Below are positions 35,672 through 44,700 of a DNA stretch of 64,000 bases, one piece after another. The number at the start of each line of letters is the position of its first letter. Position 1 is the stretch's first letter. Under the pieces are notes generated by a model that saw nothing but the letters and a program-made list of their open reading frames with translations, made no database searches and was not told the DNA's origin. The stretch lies in assembly GCA_964477445.1 (NCBI GenBank), contig CAYZED010000002.1, positions 62,001 through 126,000 on the forward strand. Reading direction: 5' to 3'. The translations under genes and the position numbers were made by a program. The stretch is from CAYZED01 sp964477445. Lineage in GTDB: Bacteria; Bacillota; Clostridia; Lutisporales; Lutisporaceae.

Positions 35672-35808
35672 GTATGTCTTAATTAAACTCCTTTCTTTTT
35701 TCCCTTTTCTATAATACTAATTTGCAATTAACCTAATATATTTGAAAAAATGCAAACTAATATAACATAACTAATTTTACTACACGAGTGTTTTTTAAGC
35801 AAGTTTAA

Positions 35809-35833
35809 GGGGACTGCGCAAAAAACAGCCCCC
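35809..35833 (-). terminator. Hairpin after glmM
   Basis: GGGGACTG and CAGCCCCC form an eight-pair stem with one mismatch, about 40 bases past the glmM stop. The T-run on the minus strand is weak, so termination is probable rather than certain. Confidence 0.5.
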
Positions 35834-35872
35834 ATTTAAATCAATTATAAAAAACTATATTACTTGCAAATT

Positions 35873-37219
35873 CTAAACCCCTAATCTATTCTGGATTAAG
35901 TCAGCTAAATCTCTGGCATATAAGTTTATTTCATCTTGATTCTCGCCTTCTAACATAACTCTAACCAGTGGCTCCGTACCTGATGGTCTGATGAGAACTC
36001 GCCCATTTCCATCCATTTTTTTCTCGATCGCAAAAATCGCATCTGCCACATCTTTATTATCCATGTATTTATTTTTCTTCTCATTTGCAACCTTTGCATT
36101 AATCAATACCTGTGGCAATTCTGTAACTATTGAAGCTAGTTTCGAGAGTGATTCCCCAGTGTCTTTAATTACTGTCAAAAGTTGAAGTGCGGTTAAAATC
36201 CCATCTCCCGTGGTGTTATGCTCTAAGAAAATTATATGTCCAGACTGTTCTCCTCCAACTACATACCCACCTTTTTGCATTTCCTCAAGAACATATCTGT
36301 CACCTACTTTGGCATGTATAAGATTAACTCCTTCTTTTCTCATAGCTATATCAAGCCCCATGTTGCTCATTACTGTTCCAACAATCGTATCTTTTTTAAG
36401 TGAGTTTTTTGATTTTAAGTATTTTGCAAAAATCGCGAGCATAAAATCTCCATGAACAATCTCGCCATTTTCATCCACCGCGATCAGTCTATCTGCATCT
36501 CCATCAAAGGCTAGCCCAACATGAGCTCCCAGCTCTTTGACCTTTTTTGCTAAACCTTCAGGATGGGTTGATCCACAATTCACATTAATATTTATTCCAT
36601 TAGGTTTGTCATGAATCACATGCACTTCTGCACCAAGTTCTCTCAAAACTGCAGGTCCAGTTTCATAGGCTGCACCATTTGCACAATCGCATACAACCTT
36701 AATCCCAGATAAATCAATGCTCATAGTAGTTTTTAAGAAATCAATATATTCTCTTTGGGATTGACGGTCATCCGTTCTATGTCCAATTTCAGCACCTATT
36801 GGATACTTTAGGCCGTTTTCTTTTATCAGTCTTTCAATTTTGTCTTCTAATTCATCTGATAATTTGAAACCCTGCCCATCAAAAAACTTAATCCCATTAT
36901 ATTCAAAAGGATTATGAGACGCAGAAATCATTATTCCTGCATCAAGATTTAGATTTCTCGTGAGGTATGCCACAGCAGGTGTAGGAATCACACCTAAAAC
37001 CACCGCTTCGGCTCCCATCGAACAAATACCTGCAACTAAAGCCGCTTCCAACATATCTCCCGAAACTCTAGTATCTTTTCCTACTGCAATTCTGGGTTTA
37101 TGATGAGTCTCTTCTGTTAAAACATATGCGCCATAACGACCTAAATTATATGCCAAAATCGAATCTAATTCAATATTCGCTATACCTCTTACACCATCAG
37201 TTCCAAAAAGTCTTGCCAT
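35873..37219 (-). CDS. glmM: Phosphoglucosamine mutase
   Basis: The 448-residue enzyme converts GlcN-6-P to GlcN-1-P, the step after GlmS. The ATG at 37217-37219 follows GAGGT and gives MARLFGTDGVRG, the usual N-terminus. An in-frame ATG at 37258 is less likely because it has no ribosome site. The phosphoserine loop ISASHNPFEYNGIKFF, the metal-binding DGDADR and the GEQSGH and RPSGTEPLVRVM motifs are present. It is encoded directly upstream of the glmS ribozyme leader, so the pathway genes are adjacent. Confidence 0.96.
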   Translation of the reverse strand: MARLFGTDGVRGIANIELDSILAYNLGRYGAYVLTEETHHKPRIAVGKDTRVSGDMLEAALVAGICSMGAEAVVLGVIPTPAVAYLTRNLNLDAGIMISASHNPFEYNGIKFFDGQGFKLSDELEDKIERLIKENGLKYPIGAEIGHRTDDRQSQREYIDFLKTTMSIDLSGIKVVCDCANGAAYETGPAVLRELGAEVHVIHDKPNGININVNCGSTHPEGLAKKVKELGAHVGLAFDGDADRLIAVDENGEIVHGDFMLAIFAKYLKSKNSLKKDTIVGTVMSNMGLDIAMRKEGVNLIHAKVGDRYVLEEMQKGGYVVGGEQSGHIIFLEHNTTGDGILTALQLLTVIKDTGESLSKLASIVTELPQVLINAKVANEKKNKYMDNKDVADAIFAIEKKMDGNGRVLIRPSGTEPLVRVMLEGENQDEINLYARDLADLIQNRLGV

Positions 37220-37323
37220 CTTCTTACCTCTTATATTCAACTTATATTTATGTAACATTCAAGTTATTCCAATGTTTTTAACATGCATTTTTTATATTTT
37301 CTATTTAGATTATTAATAATATT

Positions 37324-37629
37324 CTACTCTTCTCTGGCTGCACATCCGCAATCTTCTTCCCAATCTTTGTCTTCTGTGTTTACTTCTCCAATTTCCAACG
37401 GCTCAATAACAGTCATATTTTCAATGATTTTTTTTACATCCTCTTCGTCGTCTTCATTAACAAAAACATCCATCGGAGAAAAAAGACCCTTGCTTAATCC
37501 GTAGATTATACTGCCATCATCACCTTTTACATAGCATTGTATGCCTGCGTCTTCAAGTAATGATTTTATGACCATTATGTCCTCTTCGTTTATAGTGCTA
37601 TAAACCTTAACAATACTCTCTTTTGACAT
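37324..37629 (-). CDS. DUF2007-like small protein
   Basis: The ~101-residue protein resembles the DUF2007 group of putative signal-transducing proteins (VYSTINEEDIMVIKSLLEDAGI and the DVFVNEDDEEDVKKIIE stretch). The start is the ATG at 37627-37629 after AGGAGGT. The frame opens earlier at 37653 without a ribosome site. It ends in an acidic, cysteine-containing tail (EEDCGCAAREE). Function is unknown. It lies about 100 bases upstream of glmM on the same strand. Confidence 0.78.
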   Translation of the reverse strand: MSKESIVKVYSTINEEDIMVIKSLLEDAGIQCYVKGDDGSIIYGLSKGLFSPMDVFVNEDDEEDVKKIIENMTVIEPLEIGEVNTEDKDWEEDCGCAAREE

Positions 37630-37788
37630 CGTGCCACCTCCTATATGATTCATTATTATTCATTATGATTAATTTTACAACGTTGACTCTAATACTACAA
37701 CCGCTAATATAATCCAATGATTACCCAATAATAATCCAATAATTTAATATTGATTTTACTTCCAGTTATTATTTTTAGATTTTTATCG

Positions 37789-37797
37789 TGCTATAAT
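37789..37797 (+). promoter_or_regulatory. Extended -10 promoter of the cardiolipin synthase gene
   Basis: TGCTATAAT is a perfect extended -10, 52 bases before the start. The -35 region is AT-rich without a clear match. Confidence 0.6.
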
Positions 37798-37848
37798 ATA
37801 ATATCAGAAATTTTAAAAACTAACTAGCTTTTTGGAAGGAAAGAACAT

Positions 37849-39288
37849 ATGAGCATATATGAGACTCTAATAATTATTTTTCAAATCATTAATCTCTTCT
37901 TCGCCTATTTATTGATATTTGTCGAACGCCGAAATACAGCAACTACATGGGCATGGTTATTATTTCTTTTTATTTTTCCAGGAATAGGTCTCCTTGCGTA
38001 TCTTTTTGTTGGTCAAAACCTAAGTAAAACAAGGATGTTTAAAGTAAAACGAGCAAATGACTTTGATTTACTAACAAAATATCAAGAAGGCGATCATTTT
38101 TTTCATGAACAAGAAATTAACAAAACTCAAAATTATCTAATAAGCGGAGCAGGCGCACAATTAAGAGAAAACAATAATATCGAGATTTTTATAGATGGAA
38201 ATGATAAGTTCAGGGCACTTATTGAAGACATAATTAATGCGAAAAGATTCATTCATTTGCAATACTTCATCATCAAGCCAGATGAACTAGGCCATAAAAT
38301 GATTGATTTGTTAACAAAAAAAGCTTCTGAAGGAATCGAAGTAAAAATTCTATACGATGCCATGGGATCAAGACAACTTATGAAATCTTTTTTCAAAAAC
38401 TTTATTGCTGCTGGCGGAAAAATCGCCGTTTTCTTCCCTTCATTCATTCCCCATGTTAATTTACGTTTAAACTATAGGAATCACCGAAAAATCGTAGTTG
38501 TTGACGGAAAGATTGGCTACATTGGCGGTTTTAACATTGGAGATGAATATCTTGGCAAGAATAAATTCTTTGGTTTTTGGAGGGATACACATATAAGAAT
38601 TTCTGGCCCAGCAGTGATTGATATGGAAGAGCGTTTCCTTCTTGATTACACATATGCCTCAAATGAAGAGTTTGAAATAAAGGATGAATACTTTTTCCGT
38701 GAATATAAAATGAGTTACGAAGAAAAACCTGGTGATCATAATATTCCTATTCAAATTGTTTCATGTGGTCCCGATACTGAAGCCCAATACATTAAAAATG
38801 CTTTTTTATCTATGATTAATTCCGCTGAAAAATATATATATATTCAAACTCCTTATTTTGTTCCTGATGATAGTATTCTTGATTCTTTGCGAATTGCCGG
38901 GCAATCGGGCATAGATGTAAGAATCGTTTTTCCAAATAAGCCTGACCATCCCTTTGTATACTGGGCATCGTATTCATTTATGGGAGAACTTCTGCCTTTC
39001 GGCGTACGTTTCTATACTTACCAGAATGGCTTTATTCATAGCAAAATGGTCATTGTAGATGATACGATTTGTTCAATTGGAACTACAAATTTTGATATCA
39101 GAAGCTTTAAGCTTGATTTTGAAATAAACGCTTTCATTTATGACGAGGATTTTTGTAAAAAATGCAAAGATATCTTTTTAGACGACATAAAAGCCTCTAA
39201 AGAAATTCGTCTCAGCGACTATAAAAATAGATCGCTAAAGATTCGATTCAAAGAGGCATTTTCAAGACTTGTTTCACCTATATTGTGA
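37849..39288 (+). CDS. cls: Cardiolipin synthase (phospholipase D family)
   Basis: The 479-residue membrane enzyme condenses two phosphatidylglycerol molecules to cardiolipin. Two N-terminal transmembrane spans (residues about 5-25 and 35-57, the second with PGIGLLAYLFVGQNLSK) precede two HKD motifs: NHRKIVVVDGKIGYIGGFN near residue 211 and HSKMVIVDDTICSIGTTNFD near 396. Both His-Lys-Asp triads are intact. The length matches bacterial Cls. GGAAGGAA precedes the ATG. It is monocistronic between two minus-strand units. Confidence 0.94.
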   Translation: MSIYETLIIIFQIINLFFAYLLIFVERRNTATTWAWLLFLFIFPGIGLLAYLFVGQNLSKTRMFKVKRANDFDLLTKYQEGDHFFHEQEINKTQNYLISGAGAQLRENNNIEIFIDGNDKFRALIEDIINAKRFIHLQYFIIKPDELGHKMIDLLTKKASEGIEVKILYDAMGSRQLMKSFFKNFIAAGGKIAVFFPSFIPHVNLRLNYRNHRKIVVVDGKIGYIGGFNIGDEYLGKNKFFGFWRDTHIRISGPAVIDMEERFLLDYTYASNEEFEIKDEYFFREYKMSYEEKPGDHNIPIQIVSCGPDTEAQYIKNAFLSMINSAEKYIYIQTPYFVPDDSILDSLRIAGQSGIDVRIVFPNKPDHPFVYWASYSFMGELLPFGVRFYTYQNGFIHSKMVIVDDTICSIGTTNFDIRSFKLDFEINAFIYDEDFCKKCKDIFLDDIKASKEIRLSDYKNRSLKIRFKEAFSRLVSPIL

Positions 39289-39342
39289 TTATAGTGAATG
39301 GAATTATACTTGGAAATGTGAACGATTATTATATTATTATTA

Positions 39343-41034
39343 TTACATATTCTCCGGTGTTTCTATACAAACTAGTTTTAGTCCTATCTTTATGACTTCG
39401 CAGCTTGCTTTTACTAATTGGAGTCTAGCATTTTTTAGTTCCTCATCAGCGTTCATTATAGGGTGACTGTTATAGAATTTATTAAATGCCTTAGCAATTT
39501 CCGTTACATGGCGAGTTACCACAAACGGTTCGTAACGTTCCCCTGCTTCCTTAACTGAATCGCCAAAACTTCCAAGTAGCTTAACTAAATTAAACTCTTC
39601 TTCTGATGATAATTTGGACAAATCAGCAGTTTTTGGTTCATAACCAGCTTTCCTTAAAATACTTTTTCCTCTTACATAAGTGTATTGAACATAAGGTCCG
39701 GAATCACCTTCGAAATTAATAATGTCTTCCCACGAGAAAACAATATCTCTTTCTCTGTTATTCTTCAAGAAAGCATAAACGACTGCTCCAATTCCAACTT
39801 TTCTGGCTACATCTTCTTTATTTTCAAGGTTTGGGTTTTTTAAATTTATAACATCTGTAGTTCTAGATATTGCTTCGTTCAAAACATCTTCCAAGAATAC
39901 TACATCACCTTTTCTTGTGCTAAGCTTCTTATCTGGAAATTTAACAAGTCCAAACGCCACATGCACACATCCATCAACCCAATCAAAGCCCATTTGTTTT
40001 AATACTGCAAATAATTGTTGAAAATGAAGGGACTGAGTATTTCCAACTACATATATATTCTTTTTAAAGTCATAGGTGCGCTTTCTATATAGCGCTGCAG
40101 CTAAATCACGCGTTACATAAATCGTTGTTCCGTCTGACTTAATTACTAGACATGGAGGCAGATTTTCTTCAGTAAGGTCAACTATTCTAGCACCATTACT
40201 ATCAACCAAAATATTTTTTTCTTCTAACATGGAAACTATTTCACCCATTTTATCCGAGTAAAAACTTTCACCATTATAAGAATCAAATTCTATATTTAAT
40301 TGTTTGTATATGCTTTCAAACTCTTTAATGCTTAGCTCTTTAAATCGTTTCCAAAGTGCATAAGCTTCTTGGTCGCCATCTTCAAGCTTTTTAAAGTTTG
40401 CTCGAGCTTCATCCTCTAACTCTGGATTCTTGTCTGCTTCATCATGAAATTTTACATAAATCCTTAAAAGCTCTGCTATCGGAGTTTCTTCAAGCGCCTT
40501 TTCATCAACCCATCTATTATAAGCAGAAATGAGCTTCCCAAACTGTGTTCCATAATCACCAACATGGTTCAAACGTGTAACGTTATATCCAAGATGATTA
40601 TAGATTTTTTCGAGAGATCCGCCTATTATAGTGCTACACATATGTCCAATGTGAAAAGGTTTGGCAATATTCGGTGATGAAAATTCAACTAAAAGATTTT
40701 CGCCAGCTCCAATTTCGCTCTTCCCATAGCTTTCGCCTTTCTCAAGAACATCGTTAACCACATTTTTTATATACTCTATCTTATTTACGAAAAAATTAAG
40801 ATAGCCTCCAGCTTGCTCTGTTTTTTCAACTATATTATCATTCCCAACTTTTAATGCTAACTCAGCAGCAATCATATTTGGTGCTTTTCTCATGGTCTTA
40901 GCTAATTGGAAACAAGGGAAAGCATAATCTCCCATACTTGATTGTGGTGGAATTTCAATAAGCGAAAGTACCTTCTCTAATTCCATATCGACTATTACGC
41001 TAATTTTTTTTGCGACCTCTATTTTAAAATCCAT
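39343..41034 (-). CDS. argS: Arginyl-tRNA synthetase
   Basis: The 563-residue class I synthetase charges tRNA-Arg. It begins with the Add1 domain, then shows SSPNIAKPFHIGHMCST (HIGH motif near residue 126) and LSTRKGDVVFLED, the ArgS-type replacement of KMSKS, near 370. The C-terminal DALR anticodon domain (YVRGKSILRKAG and the terminal stretch with PIMNADEELKNARL) is present and complete. AAGGATG precedes the ATG. No T-box leader is visible in the 145 bases upstream, which instead carry a direct repeat. Confidence 0.96.
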   Translation of the reverse strand: MDFKIEVAKKISVIVDMELEKVLSLIEIPPQSSMGDYAFPCFQLAKTMRKAPNMIAAELALKVGNDNIVEKTEQAGGYLNFFVNKIEYIKNVVNDVLEKGESYGKSEIGAGENLLVEFSSPNIAKPFHIGHMCSTIIGGSLEKIYNHLGYNVTRLNHVGDYGTQFGKLISAYNRWVDEKALEETPIAELLRIYVKFHDEADKNPELEDEARANFKKLEDGDQEAYALWKRFKELSIKEFESIYKQLNIEFDSYNGESFYSDKMGEIVSMLEEKNILVDSNGARIVDLTEENLPPCLVIKSDGTTIYVTRDLAAALYRKRTYDFKKNIYVVGNTQSLHFQQLFAVLKQMGFDWVDGCVHVAFGLVKFPDKKLSTRKGDVVFLEDVLNEAISRTTDVINLKNPNLENKEDVARKVGIGAVVYAFLKNNRERDIVFSWEDIINFEGDSGPYVQYTYVRGKSILRKAGYEPKTADLSKLSSEEEFNLVKLLGSFGDSVKEAGERYEPFVVTRHVTEIAKAFNKFYNSHPIMNADEELKNARLQLVKASCEVIKIGLKLVCIETPENM

Positions 41035-41049
41035 TTTGACATCCTTCCC

Positions 41050-41093
41050 AACGTATAAATATTCTTAAAGTTAACGTATAAATATTCTTAAAG
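41050..41093. repeat. 21-bp direct repeat in the argS leader
   Basis: The 21-mer beginning AACGTATAAATATTC occurs at 41050-41070 and 41073-41093, two bases apart. It lies 16 bases upstream of the argS start. Confidence 0.85.
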
Positions 41094-41179
41094 ATTGCGT
41101 AAATTATATATTAAATATGTATGTATGTCAAATCAAAATATTTACTCTCAACCCCGCTAACCATTGCATATCAATGCTC

Positions 41180-42175
41180 TCAGCCTATTGTCACACAGTT
41201 CCTTCCATTTGTTTTGCCCTTATATAACGCAGCATCAACTCTTTTTATGAGATCATCAAATTTTTCGTCAGAAAAAATTTCAGAAACGCCAAATGTCATT
41301 GTTACTTTAATTACATTCCCCTGATAATTTATTTCCATGCGATCTAGATCTTCTCTTAATCTTTCAGCCATCACAACCGCACCATCAAGTGAAGTGTTTG
41401 GAATCATAATCATAAATTCTTCTCCACCCCAACGGCTAACAACGTCCTGTTCTCTGGCATATTTTTGTAGCAATTCAGAAATGACTTTTAGAACATAATC
41501 TCCAACACTATGACCGTAAGTATCATTTATGTTTTTAAAGTGGTCAATATCTCCCATAATAAGCGAAATCAACTCACCATATCTTTTTTTTCTCTTAATT
41601 TCTTCTTCCATTCTTGAAATTATATGCCTTCTGTTATATAAACCCGTCAAAGCGTCTGTAATAGAAGTTAGTTTCAACTTCTCAAGTGTAACTTCTAGTT
41701 TCTGATTTATTACTTTTATCTCTTTATACGCTTTCATAAGATCTTGATTTTTTATGTCCAATTCTTCATTTATTTTTATTAATTCGATTTTTGATTTTTG
41801 ATTTGATACAGCATTATATATCCTCATTTTAAGCACTTCACTAATAAAAGGTTTTGATATATAATCAGTTCCTCCTAGCATAAATCCTCGAACAATATCA
41901 GCTGTTTCACTCTTAGCCGTTATAAAAATAATTGGTATATCTTTATATCTATCGTCTTTTTTCAGAATTGTGCAAAATTCATATCCATCAATATCTGGCA
42001 TCATAACGTCTAATAAAATGAGGTCAGGTATATCTACTTCTAAAGCACTCATTGCTTCCTTTGCATTAAGTGAAAGTATACTGTCTCCACCACTTTTTTG
42101 AATAATGAGAGACAACATTTTTAGATTTTCAGAATTATCATCAACGGCTAAAACAAGAAAATCTTTTTCAAACAT
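41180..42175 (-). CDS. Response regulator with diguanylate cyclase output (REC-GGDEF)
   Basis: The receiver domain comes first (VLAVDDNSENLKML, phosphorylatable aspartate in LILLDVMMPDIDGYEF near residue 55), followed by a coiled-coil linker and a GGDEF domain with the active signature WGGEEFMIMIPN near 250 and DALTGLYNRRHI at its start. It would make c-di-GMP on phosphorylation. The frame opens at a GTG at 42184, but AGAAGG places the start at the ATG at 42173-42175, overlapping the kinase stop by eight bases. The kinase encoded just upstream is its evident partner. Confidence 0.9.
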   Translation of the reverse strand: MFEKDFLVLAVDDNSENLKMLSLIIQKSGGDSILSLNAKEAMSALEVDIPDLILLDVMMPDIDGYEFCTILKKDDRYKDIPIIFITAKSETADIVRGFMLGGTDYISKPFISEVLKMRIYNAVSNQKSKIELIKINEELDIKNQDLMKAYKEIKVINQKLEVTLEKLKLTSITDALTGLYNRRHIISRMEEEIKRKKRYGELISLIMGDIDHFKNINDTYGHSVGDYVLKVISELLQKYAREQDVVSRWGGEEFMIMIPNTSLDGAVVMAERLREDLDRMEINYQGNVIKVTMTFGVSEIFSDEKFDDLIKRVDAALYKGKTNGRNCVTIG

Positions 42176-44087
42176 TATTTTCACCTTCTCTCAAGTTCAT
42201 AATAACCCAATCATTCATTTCCAAAATCAATCTTTTCATAGAAGAAATATCGACGCTTTCAACGGCATTTTTTAGCGAAACACTAATTTCATTCAATGAC
42301 CTAGAATCATTTTCAGCAGATAGATCTTCGATAATATCAACTAACTTATAAACCTCAGAACTTTTTAAAGAAGACATTAATCGCTTAATTAGTCTACTCA
42401 GTTCCAATATCTGATTATTATCAGAGAATTTTTTTGTTGGCTTCTTTTTAGCTAGTTGATCATGATTTATTTCCTTTACTTTTATCTTGTCTTTGATTTC
42501 AGATTTAACTATCTGAATCCCATTTAATTCAACAGTAAATTTACTTCCTATGTCTTGCTTGCTTTCTACAAAAATTCTACCATTCATAATAGCTACTAAT
42601 TTTTTACATATCGATAATCCGAGTCCCGTCCCACCATATTTTCTATTATTTTGACCAGATTGTTGCCTAAAAGACTCAAAAATTCTTTCCTTATCATCAT
42701 CGTGAATACCAATTCCTGAATCTTCAACACTAATAATTAAATTGACTTTGTCTTTCTCGACGGATAATTCTTTAGACTTTTTTATAGATAATCGCACCCA
42801 ACCCACATCTGTAAATTTAACAGCATTTCCCACCAGATTGAGCAAAACTTGTCGTAATCTAAGCTCATCAACAAGTAATTTAGAAGGGATATCTGGATCA
42901 ACGAAAGAAATATATTCTAGCCCCTTCTCTTTTATGGTTCCACTAAAAATTGCATAGATTTCATTTACCAAAGATTTTAAATTAATTGCTTTAGGTACTA
43001 GTTCCATCATTCCAGCTTCAATTTTTGACAAATCAAGAATATCTTCAATTAATCTTAAAAGGCTCTTTCCAGCAATATTAATGGATTCCACATATTTAAT
43101 TTGGTTTTTTTCCTTAATTACGTCAAGTAAAAGTTCACTAAATCCTAAAACAGCATTTAAAGGGGTTCTTATCTCGTGGCTCATATTTGCTATGAATTCA
43201 CTTTTTGCAAGATTGGCAATTTCTGATTCTTCCCTTGCTTTTTCTGCCAAATCAATTGCTCTTTTTAATGTTTCCTCGTAATTGATTCTATCCGTAATTT
43301 CTTGCATTGAAAAAACAACCCACTCAACTTCTCCGTTGGAATTTATTTGAGGTGCTCCATTAATAGATAGCATTTTTTTTCTTCCATCAGGCCATACAAT
43401 ACCTTGAATAATGTCAAAAACAGGCCTTTTAGTAGCCATACAAATCGAAAACGGTTGTTCTTCATCGCTATAAGGTGATCCATCCCGTTTACAAGTCTTC
43501 CATTCAGGCGCATTGTACTTTCTAGATTCCGTCTCAATCGATTTTATACCTAAAACTTTTTCTGATTCTTCATTTGCGTAAATAATCTCCCCATGATTAT
43601 CGACTATAGCAACCGCTAAGGGGATTATTTCCATAGTTCTTTGTTTTATATCTTTTTCTTTTGCGAGTTGGTCTCGTGATATCTCAGCTTCTTCTTTTGC
43701 TCTCTTTAACTCATTTTCATATTCAATATTGTTAGTGACGTCTCGTGCAGCTGCGATAATAATGTTCTTTTCTGGAAATCCGAATGAATTCCATTCAAGC
43801 CATTTATATTCTCCGTTAGCTGTAAGGTATCTATTCCGGAAACTAACTACACTCCTACCTTCATCAAGAGCTTTTGTCGTTTCAATAGTTGCTTCAATAT
43901 CATCTTTATGAACAAACTCAACAAAAGGTTTACTCAGAAGTATTTCTTCACTGTACCCTAATACTGTCGTCCATGTTGGGCTGATTCTTTTAAAGTATCC
44001 ATCAAATCCTGCTACACAAAGCATATCCAAAGTATTATTAAAAAACAAACTTAGCTCTTCATCTATAACAGATTCTTTTACAGTCAT
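42168..44087 (-). CDS. Cytosolic PAS-PAS sensor histidine kinase
   Basis: The 639-residue kinase has no transmembrane span. PAS domains lie at about 10-125 (FDGYFKRISPTWTTVLGYSEE) and 150-280 (VAIVDNHGEIIYANEESEKVLG). HisKA follows with EFIANMSHEIRTPLNA near 300, then HATPase with RQVLLNLVGNAVKF and GGTGLGLSICKKL. About 110 residues after the ATPase domain are helical and Hpt-like in appearance, but I do not see a clear phosphotransfer motif. It overlaps the REC-GGDEF gene, making a two-component c-di-GMP module. Confidence 0.9.
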   Translation of the reverse strand: MTVKESVIDEELSLFFNNTLDMLCVAGFDGYFKRISPTWTTVLGYSEEILLSKPFVEFVHKDDIEATIETTKALDEGRSVVSFRNRYLTANGEYKWLEWNSFGFPEKNIIIAAARDVTNNIEYENELKRAKEEAEISRDQLAKEKDIKQRTMEIIPLAVAIVDNHGEIIYANEESEKVLGIKSIETESRKYNAPEWKTCKRDGSPYSDEEQPFSICMATKRPVFDIIQGIVWPDGRKKMLSINGAPQINSNGEVEWVVFSMQEITDRINYEETLKRAIDLAEKAREESEIANLAKSEFIANMSHEIRTPLNAVLGFSELLLDVIKEKNQIKYVESINIAGKSLLRLIEDILDLSKIEAGMMELVPKAINLKSLVNEIYAIFSGTIKEKGLEYISFVDPDIPSKLLVDELRLRQVLLNLVGNAVKFTDVGWVRLSIKKSKELSVEKDKVNLIISVEDSGIGIHDDDKERIFESFRQQSGQNNRKYGGTGLGLSICKKLVAIMNGRIFVESKQDIGSKFTVELNGIQIVKSEIKDKIKVKEINHDQLAKKKPTKKFSDNNQILELSRLIKRLMSSLKSSEVYKLVDIIEDLSAENDSRSLNEISVSLKNAVESVDISSMKRLILEMNDWVIMNLREGENNV

Positions 44088-44194
44088 GAAGTACTCCTCC
44101 TAATTAAATTTTGAGTTTTTCTTTATTACATCTACATTTTCTCACAAACTTTGTGCTTAATCCAATGAAAAAATACAAATTCACAAACTATTTT

Positions 44195-44572
44195 CTAAAT
44201 TCTATCTCCAAAAAAAAGCCCAATTTCTCTTTCAGCACTCTTGATTGAATCAGAACCATGAACAGTATTTTTTGTCATACTAATTCCGAATTTTTTTCTT
44301 ACTTCATCATTTATATCTCTCAATATTTTAACCGCGTTATCTGCTTCGAGCTCAATTATAACTAACGGCCCTGAAGTAATATAGTTAATCAATTCATCGT
44401 AAAAATATTTCCCCTTATGTTCAAAATAGTGAGCTTCTGCTTTCTCTATTGAAATCTGATGCATTTCAATATCTATAATCTTCAGATTGCCTTTTTCATA
44501 CATAGACAAAATGTCGCCTATAATATTTCTTTCAACGCCGTCAGGTTTAATAATCGCTAATGTCTTTTCCAT
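44195..44572 (-). CDS. ndk: Nucleoside diphosphate kinase, shortened form
   Basis: Ndk transfers phosphate from ATP to NDPs. The N-terminus (TLAIIKPDGVERNIIGDIL) and the active-site NTVHGSDSIKSAEREI with its phospho-histidine are clear. At 125 residues it is about 10-20 short of the usual form. The region between the SGPLVIIELEADNAV stretch and NTVHGSDS lacks most of the conserved G-x-TNP-x-x-A-x-PGTIRGD nucleotide-binding loop. The frame is intact on both sides, so this is a deletion in the protein rather than a frameshift. Confidence 0.85.
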   Translation of the reverse strand: MEKTLAIIKPDGVERNIIGDILSMYEKGNLKIIDIEMHQISIEKAEAHYFEHKGKYFYDELINYITSGPLVIIELEADNAVKILRDINDEVRKKFGISMTKNTVHGSDSIKSAEREIGLFFGDRI

Positions 44573-44700
44573 ATTCCACGTCCTTTTTTCAGTTTTTCTT
44601 GAATTTCACCGTTATGCACATTTATTACTACAAAGCATCTGAATTCGAGTCTAAATACAACTCAATTTTAAGTAAATTTAAAGCTAAAGCTATATTTAAT

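Noticed and set aside
41035..41179. T-box leader in front of argS
   Set aside because: The gap is too short and lacks the T-box sequence and a terminator/antiterminator pair.
42168..44087. C-terminal Hpt domain in the PAS-PAS kinase
   Set aside because: The tail is helical but no convincing phospho-histidine motif is visible.
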